This document shows positions 6,506 through 10,729 of a stretch of 10,729 nt of DNA, one piece after another. Source of the DNA: Candidatus Omnitrophota bacterium (GTDB lineage Bacteria > Omnitrophota > Gorgyraeia > Gygaellales > Profunditerraquicolaceae). Made by a program: the position numbers and the translations under genes. The DNA is taken from contig JAHISH010000260.1 of NCBI GenBank assembly GCA_018818365.1, positions 1-10,729 on the forward strand, given 5' to 3'. The notes beneath the pieces are model-generated. The model was not told where the DNA came from and ran no database searches. It worked only from the letters and a program-made list of their open reading frames with translations. Position 1 is the first letter of the stretch; every line of letters begins with the position of its first letter.

Positions 6506-7204
6506 ATGCATCCCGTTATCGGTACCCTCGGTCCGTTTACATTTTATTCCTACGGCCTTATGTTGGTGGTTGCTTTTTTCGTCGCCACCGGCGTGGCACG
6601 CGCTACGGCCGTAAAAAACAAAATACCTCCGGAGGCAGTCTTTAACTTTTCTTTTTTGGTCTTGGTCGCCGGAATATTCGGCGCCAGGATTCTTTATATT
6701 ATTGAACATTTCTCCTATTATCGTGCCAAGCCCTACGAGATCATTATGCTTCAGCACGGGGGGCTTTCTTGGTTCGGCGGGTTAGTGGCCGGCAGCCTCG
6801 GTGGGGTGATATATTTGCGCAGGCACCGTCAGCCGATTATAGCGTTCTTTGATAATTTTGCGCCTGCGCTTGCCTTCGCGCATGCCATTGGCCGCATAGG
6901 ATGTTTCTTAAACGGTTGTTGTTTCGGAAGACCGCTGTGTGGTCTGCCTCTGCAAATCGTATCCTCGTTGTTGCTTTTTCTTATTTTTCTGGTTTTATGG
7001 TTTTTACAGAGAGCCCCGCATCGGCGGGGGAGTATTTTTTTTACCTACCTTCTTTTGTATTCGCTCAAACGTTTCTTCGTCGAGTTCTTGCGACTTGATA
7101 ATCCCCCTGTGTGGAGGGGGTTTTCTCTGTTCCATTTGATTAGTGTGGCACTTTTTACGGGATCCCTTGCGGCTTTGTATGTGATACGCAAAAAGAATAG
7201 CTAA
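6506..7204 (+). CDS. lgt: Prolipoprotein diacylglyceryl transferase (Lgt), short form
   Basis: An inner-membrane enzyme that transfers diacylglycerol from phosphatidylglycerol to the lipobox cysteine of prolipoproteins, before LspA acts. Lgt features are FTFYSYGLML (11-20), FGARILYI (58-65), HGGLSWFGGL (84-93), the family signature GRIGCFLNGCCFGRP (129-143) with the conserved arginine R130, and SLKRFFVEFLRLD (186-198) near the C-terminus. At 232 residues it is short (E. coli about 290). The periplasmic stretch after GCCFGRP is nearly absent: only LCG separates it from LPLQIVSSLL, which aligns with the usual HPTQLY-x-S segment and has lost its H and Y. F90 occupies the position of E. coli H103. 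ATG 6506 has no Shine-Dalgarno sequence. rluD starts 4 bases after the stop. Family membership is secure; full activity is less so. Confidence 0.88.
   Translation: MHPVIGTLGPFTFYSYGLMLVVAFFVATGVARATAVKNKIPPEAVFNFSFLVLVAGIFGARILYIIEHFSYYRAKPYEIIMLQHGGLSWFGGLVAGSLGGVIYLRRHRQPIIAFFDNFAPALAFAHAIGRIGCFLNGCCFGRPLCGLPLQIVSSLLLFLIFLVLWFLQRAPHRRGSIFFTYLLLYSLKRFFVEFLRLDNPPVWRGFSLFHLISVALFTGSLAALYVIRKKNS
7014..7042 (+). terminator. Terminator-like hairpin plus T8 tract inside lgt
   Basis: CCCCGC (7014-7019), a 4-base ATCG loop and GCGGGG (7024-7029) form a perfect GC stem. GAGTA and eight Ts (7035-7042) follow. The shape is that of an intrinsic terminator on the + strand, but it lies within the lgt coding region and the T tract starts five bases after the stem. 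It encodes the conserved PHRRGSIFF stretch, so coding constraint may explain it. Confidence 0.25.
7103..7124 (+). terminator. Second terminator-like hairpin inside lgt
   Basis: CCCCCT (7103-7108), loop GTGTGG and AGGGGG (7115-7120) form a perfect 6-bp stem followed at once by TTTT and CTCT. It lies 60 bases after the first hairpin and about 100 bases before rluD. It might reduce read-through into rluD, or it may simply reflect the codons of the DNPPVWRGF segment. Confidence 0.25.
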
Positions 7205-7208
7205 ACGT

Positions 7209-8135
7209 ATGCAGCAATACCAGCTACAAGTCCTTCCGGAAGAATCGGGCTCGCGCATTGACCTGGTGCTTTTCAGTTTCTTTAAGAAACAGAACGCCGG
7301 GTTCTCCCGTATGTTTGTGCAGCAGCTGATACGGATAGGCAACGTTTCTTGCGGTCAGCAAATCATTGTGCGGCCTCATTACAAAGTAAAGGCCCTGGAT
7401 GCGATACGTGTCTTAGTGGAAGAGAAGACGTGTGATGAAATCAGGGGAGAGGATATCCCTTTGGATATCGTCTATGACGATGCGTTCCTCGCGGTGCTTA
7501 ACAAACCTCCCGGATTAGTGGTGCACCCTGCGCCGGGAAACGCCACCGGCACTCTCGTTAATGCCCTTATCCATCGGTTTAAGAAACTCTCTACGGTCAA
7601 TCCGCATCGGCCCGGTATTGTGCACCGGTTAGACAAAGAGACTTCGGGTTTGTTGGTCATTGCCAAAGATAATGCCACGCACCTTAATCTTACCGCACAG
7701 TTTTCCGCCCATAGTATTACGCGTGTGTATGTGGCGTTGGTAAAAGGGAAGATGGAGTTTGATGAGCAGGTCATTGAGGTTCCCATAGGAAGGCATCCTT
7801 TCAGAAGGAAAAATATGGCGGTTGGTTTTGGGGAACATACGAAGTTCGCCAAGACTCTTTACCGTACCCTTACGCGTTTCAATGATTTGAGTTTAGTGGA
7901 GCTGCGGCCCTATACCGGAAGGACGCATCAATTGCGCGTACACTTGGCGCATATCGGGCACCCCATCTTGGGAGATGAGAAATATTCTCAAAATAACGAT
8001 TTTGGCCGGCTTTACCTCCATGCCCGACTGTTGGGTTTTGTGCATCCTGGTACGGATAAATACCTTGAGTTTTCTTCTAAGGTCCCAGAAGAGTTCTTGC
8101 GCGTGTGCAATAGTCAAGGGATAAAAAATACTTGA
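7209..8135 (+). CDS. rluD: RluA/RluD-family 23S rRNA pseudouridine synthase
   Basis: A 308-residue enzyme that isomerises uridine to pseudouridine, probably in 23S rRNA. Residues ~13-75 form an S4-type RNA-binding domain (SRIDLVLFSFF ... QQLIRIGNVSCGQQ). The catalytic domain has LAVLNKPPGLVVHPAPGN (94-111), then motif II GIVHRLDKETSGLLV (136-150) with catalytic D142. YTGRTHQLRVHLAHIGHPI and LGDEKY follow, typical of the RluA group. The S4 domain, overall length and position after lspA favour the RluD branch, but the exact target site cannot be read from sequence. ATG 7209 is 4 bases after the lgt stop and lacks a Shine-Dalgarno sequence. The -35 element of the next promoter overlaps its TGA. 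Confidence 0.9.
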   Translation: MQQYQLQVLPEESGSRIDLVLFSFFKKQNAGFSRMFVQQLIRIGNVSCGQQIIVRPHYKVKALDAIRVLVEEKTCDEIRGEDIPLDIVYDDAFLAVLNKPPGLVVHPAPGNATGTLVNALIHRFKKLSTVNPHRPGIVHRLDKETSGLLVIAKDNATHLNLTAQFSAHSITRVYVALVKGKMEFDEQVIEVPIGRHPFRRKNMAVGFGEHTKFAKTLYRTLTRFNDLSLVELRPYTGRTHQLRVHLAHIGHPILGDEKYSQNNDFGRLYLHARLLGFVHPGTDKYLEFSSKVPEEFLRVCNSQGIKNT

Positions 8136-8159
8136 TTTTTCTCTTGCGCATGTTATAGT
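8132..8159 (+). promoter_or_regulatory. Sigma70-type promoter for the coiled-coil gene and aroA
   Basis: TTGATT (8132-8137) and TATAGT (8154-8159) are separated by 16 bases, matching the consensus at 4/6 and 5/6 positions. Transcription would begin near 8166, leaving an untranslated leader of about 65 bases before ATG 8233. The -35 box overlaps the rluD stop codon. The 8136-8232 gap holds no gene or clear terminator. Confidence 0.6.
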
Positions 8160-8221
8160 ACATTACAATGTTGATTTAGGACTAAAGATATAGAAAAGGG
8201 TCAGTACCAAATAGTGTAAAA

Positions 8222-8230
8222 AGGAGGAGG
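8222..8230 (+). promoter_or_regulatory. Strong Shine-Dalgarno sequence of the coiled-coil gene
   Basis: AGGAGGAGG just 2-5 bases before ATG 8233, depending on which register pairs with 16S rRNA. It is the strongest ribosome site in the window and confirms the start. Confidence 0.8.
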
Positions 8231-8232
8231 CA

Positions 8233-9036
8233 ATGCCAGCGAAACCTAATGTCCCCGTTATAGTTTTAGCCGTCTTATTATTAGTATCTTTAGCCTTAGC
8301 AGGGAGCGGTTTCTATTTTCTTCAGCAAGAGCGTGTCAGAAGCATGGAGTTTCAGGAAGAGATAGAAGAATTGGATGCCAAGCAGCGCCTTACGCAGTCG
8401 CGATTGGATGATTCTAAAAAGACTATCTCTGATCTACAGGTCAAATTACAGCAGTCCCAAGAGCAATACGATACGCTTAATGTCCAGCTGCAGCAGGCGG
8501 TATCGATACGACAAGAAGTGTTAAGCAAGGCGGAGCAGTTAGGAGCTGACCTTAAAGGGCAAATGGCGTTGCGGGTTGATCTAGAGAAGAAGCTTACCGT
8601 GGCCCAAGATGAAGCGCGCAAGATGCTGGCGCAATTGAACGCGGTGAAGTCGCAAAAGGTCTCTTTGGAAGCAAAGGTCAAGGAGCTTGAGTCTTACCAA
8701 AACGTAGAATTAGGTACTATTGTGGTCAATCCTGAGCCCGCACTGCAGGGCAGTATGCTTGACTCGATGGAAGGGTCCACGGCACTGGCTTCTTCTACCG
8801 GGCTTGAAGGGAATGTGCTGGTAGTGAATAAAGACTATAATTTTGTCGTTCTTAATCTTGGAAGAAAAGATAATGTGGCGATAGGGACGGTCTTTTATGT
8901 ATATCATAATGATAAATATATCGGTGATGTAAAGGTAGAAAAGGTGCATGATGCTATGAGCGCCTGCGGGTTTTTCACCGAAGACATCAAGTATAAGATT
9001 GTTGAGGGCGATAAAGTCGTGCAAAAGGTCAAGTGA
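8233..9036 (+). CDS. Membrane-anchored coiled-coil protein, function unknown
   Basis: I do not recognise this 267-residue protein by name. Residues 1-7 are short and polar, and 8-30 form one strong hydrophobic helix without a lipobox cysteine, so it is probably an uncleaved inner-membrane anchor. Residues ~32-155 are almost all E, K, Q, L and R with heptad spacing, a long coiled coil without glycine-rich breaks. A low-complexity linker follows (~165-190). The C-terminal ~75 residues look beta-rich: LEGNVLVVNKDYNFVVLNLG, RKDNVAIGTVFYVY, YIGDVKVEKV, then a VEGDKVV end. This 'V-x-LNLG-x-x-D-x-V-x-x-G-x-x-F' pattern resembles small beta-barrels such as the FlgT C-terminal domain and, loosely, MreC. 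It has its own promoter and strong ribosome site, and is translationally linked to aroA, one gene before mreB. A role in envelope or shape organisation is inference only. Confidence 0.8.
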   Translation: MPAKPNVPVIVLAVLLLVSLALAGSGFYFLQQERVRSMEFQEEIEELDAKQRLTQSRLDDSKKTISDLQVKLQQSQEQYDTLNVQLQQAVSIRQEVLSKAEQLGADLKGQMALRVDLEKKLTVAQDEARKMLAQLNAVKSQKVSLEAKVKELESYQNVELGTIVVNPEPALQGSMLDSMEGSTALASSTGLEGNVLVVNKDYNFVVLNLGRKDNVAIGTVFYVYHNDKYIGDVKVEKVHDAMSACGFFTEDIKYKIVEGDKVVQKVK

Positions 9037-10373
9037 AGCCTTTTGTCTTAAAGCCTTGTGGGAGGCTCAAAGGAAGAGTCTTCCCTTTAGGCGACAAGTC
9101 AATTTCCCACCGTGCAGTAATCTGTTGCGCACTATCTCCCGCAAAGACGGTTATCCGTAATTTTCCCTTTAACCAAGATTGCCTTTCAACGGTTCGTGCG
9201 TTTAAGAATCTGGGAGTACGTATCGACGTAGTGGGGGGCATAAAAGCCCTCGCAGGGACTCTTGCTATTTACGGCAGAGGGATATTTGGTTTGAGTAAGC
9301 CTGGCGTACCGATAATGGCCGGGGATTCAGGTACTACCTATCGGATCCTTCTAGGGGTATTAGCGGGGCAAAAGTTCACGACGCGGCTACTTGCAGGAAA
9401 GGGTCTCTCAAGACGTCCGATGGCACGGGTTACCGGGCCGTTACGTCGTATGGGTGCTGAAATCGAGGCAACGACAAAGAGGCGCCGTAAAGAAATCGAG
9501 GAGTATCCTCCGGTGCAGATACAGGGGCGGCCACTGCGTGGGATGACCTATCGTATCCCGGTTGCGTCCGCGCAGGTAAAATCTGCGTTGCTCTATGCCG
9601 GATTATATGCAACCGGGTGCATGCGGCTTATTGAGCCGATTAAGACGCGCGATCATACCGAGAGGATGCTTAAGCTTTTTAAGGCTGATATACGTACGCA
9701 CGGCAATCAGGTTGTCTTGCGAGGCAGAAAAGAGCTGGTTTCTCCCGCAGCGTTCTATATCCCCGGTGATATTTCATCGGCAGCGTTCTTTATCGTCATG
9801 GCGGCGATACTGCCGGGTTCTGAGATCGTCGTACATAAGGTCAGTCTTAATCCGTCGCGCATGGGGGTAGTGAGGGTATTGAGGCGAATGCGTGGTCGCA
9901 TCCGCATAAAAAATCAAGGTGTAATAAACGGGGCAGAGCCGCAGGGAGACATACACGTGCAGTCGAGCCGATTACAGGGGACCACGGTGGAGAAAGAAGA
10001 GATTCCTGCGCTCATTGATGAGCTTCCGGTATTGATGGTGGCAGCCTGTTATGCACAAGGAAGGACTATTTTTCAAGGAGTCGGTGAGCTCAGAGTCAAA
10101 GAGACCGATCGTATCCGTTCTATGTCCGAGAATTTATCAAAAATGGGTGCGTCTATTACTGTGCTGACACGGAAACGCAGGGAAGATATTGTAATTGAGG
10201 GAGGTCGGCAACTTTGGGGTGCCAGGGTGAAAAGTTTCTCAGATCACCGCACTGCAATGAGCTTGATTGCCGCAGGAATAGCCGCAAAGGGCACGACAAC
10301 GCTTGATGATATCTCTTGTATCAGCAAATCCTTCCCGCATTTCATAAATATACTCAATTCTTTGGTAAAATAA
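9033..10373 (+). CDS. aroA: 3-phosphoshikimate 1-carboxyvinyltransferase (EPSP synthase, AroA)
   Basis: A 446-residue enzyme that joins phosphoenolpyruvate to shikimate-3-phosphate, the sixth shikimate-pathway step. Motifs in order: LGDKSISHRA (19-28) with K22, AGDSGTTYRILLG (96-108), RRPMARVTGPLRRMGAEI (127-144), PVASAQVKSALLYAGL (176-191), TRDHTERM (205-212), YIPGDISSAAFFIVMAA (242-258), NPSRMGVVRVLRRM, LIDELPVLMVAA with presumed catalytic D329, LRVKETDRIRSM with E357, and SDHRTAMSLIAAGI (403-416). Two usually conserved spots differ: P-G-D-K-S reads L-G-D-K-S, and G-N-S-G-T reads G-D-S-G-T. A basic KRRRK tract (149-153) is also present. The GTG start at 9033 overlaps the previous TGA, with only a weak AAGG upstream, so coupling is likely. 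Identity is secure. Confidence 0.94.
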   Translation: MKPFVLKPCGRLKGRVFPLGDKSISHRAVICCALSPAKTVIRNFPFNQDCLSTVRAFKNLGVRIDVVGGIKALAGTLAIYGRGIFGLSKPGVPIMAGDSGTTYRILLGVLAGQKFTTRLLAGKGLSRRPMARVTGPLRRMGAEIEATTKRRRKEIEEYPPVQIQGRPLRGMTYRIPVASAQVKSALLYAGLYATGCMRLIEPIKTRDHTERMLKLFKADIRTHGNQVVLRGRKELVSPAAFYIPGDISSAAFFIVMAAILPGSEIVVHKVSLNPSRMGVVRVLRRMRGRIRIKNQGVINGAEPQGDIHVQSSRLQGTTVEKEEIPALIDELPVLMVAACYAQGRTIFQGVGELRVKETDRIRSMSENLSKMGASITVLTRKRREDIVIEGGRQLWGARVKSFSDHRTAMSLIAAGIAAKGTTTLDDISCISKSFPHFINILNSLVK

Positions 10374-10376
10374 GAT

Positions 10377-10729
<353 letters not shown>

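Noticed and set aside
6901..7139. Small + strand frames within lgt, possible sign of a frameshift
   Set aside because: The lgt frame is continuous and keeps family motifs on both sides (GCCFGRP and SLKRFFVEFLR), so the short Lgt is not explained by a simple frameshift.
8168..8179. Tiny ATG-TTG-ATT-TAG leader frame before the coiled-coil gene
   Set aside because: Only three codons, no ribosome site and no amino-acid bias to suggest attenuation.
8233..9036. Annotating this gene as mreC
   Set aside because: Only the topology is similar. No MreC sequence motif is convincing, and mreC normally follows mreB rather than preceding aroA.

Overview
All recognisable genes in this window lie on the + strand and are housekeeping genes. 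They cover cell division, amino-acid and cofactor metabolism, tRNA charging, lipoprotein maturation, rRNA modification, shikimate synthesis and cell-shape control. Gene order and protein style suggest a Gram-negative-type bacterium from an under-cultured lineage. I lean towards Omnitrophota (former OP3). This rests mainly on my recollection of Lgt C-terminal segments and ProC loops in that group, and is not proven here. No mobile element, CRISPR array, tRNA, rRNA or defence system is visible.

Layout. Positions 1-342 hold the C-terminal end of an FtsA-like actin-fold protein. A compact, probably polycistronic run follows: yggS (374-1072), proC (1080-1913), mtnP (1935-2795), ileS (2796-5594), a DksA/TraR zinc-finger gene (5588-5974), lspA (5997-6431), lgt (6506-7204) and a RluA/RluD-family pseudouridine synthase (7209-8135). 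Most junctions are under 30 bases; mtnP/ileS abut exactly (TAA-ATG) and ileS/dksA overlap by 7 bases. The order resembles the downstream end of the division-and-cell-wall (dcw) clusters of many bacteria (yggS-proC and ileS-dksA-lspA-rluD). Here mtnP is inserted, and an FtsA-like gene sits just before yggS where ftsZ might be expected.

A sigma70-type promoter overlapping the end of rluD (8132-8159) opens a second unit. It holds an unrecognised membrane-anchored coiled-coil protein (8233-9036) and aroA (9033-10373), joined by a GTGA overlap. A strong extended -10 promoter (10377-10405) then drives mreB (10436 to the window end, partial).

How they fit together: FtsA-like and MreB proteins are cytoskeletal factors for division and shape. 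Lgt and LspA are successive steps of lipoprotein maturation. IleS and RluD serve translation. ProC and AroA make proline and aromatic precursors. MtnP salvages methylthioadenosine. The unknown coiled-coil protein, lying one gene from mreB, has an MreC-like overall topology (membrane helix, coiled coil, beta-rich C-terminus) and is the main open question.

Other points of interest are a 7-bp tandem repeat inside yggS, an unusually short Lgt missing part of its periplasmic segment, two terminator-like hairpins inside lgt, substitutions at usually conserved AroA positions, and a clear absence of Shine-Dalgarno sequences at tightly coupled genes.
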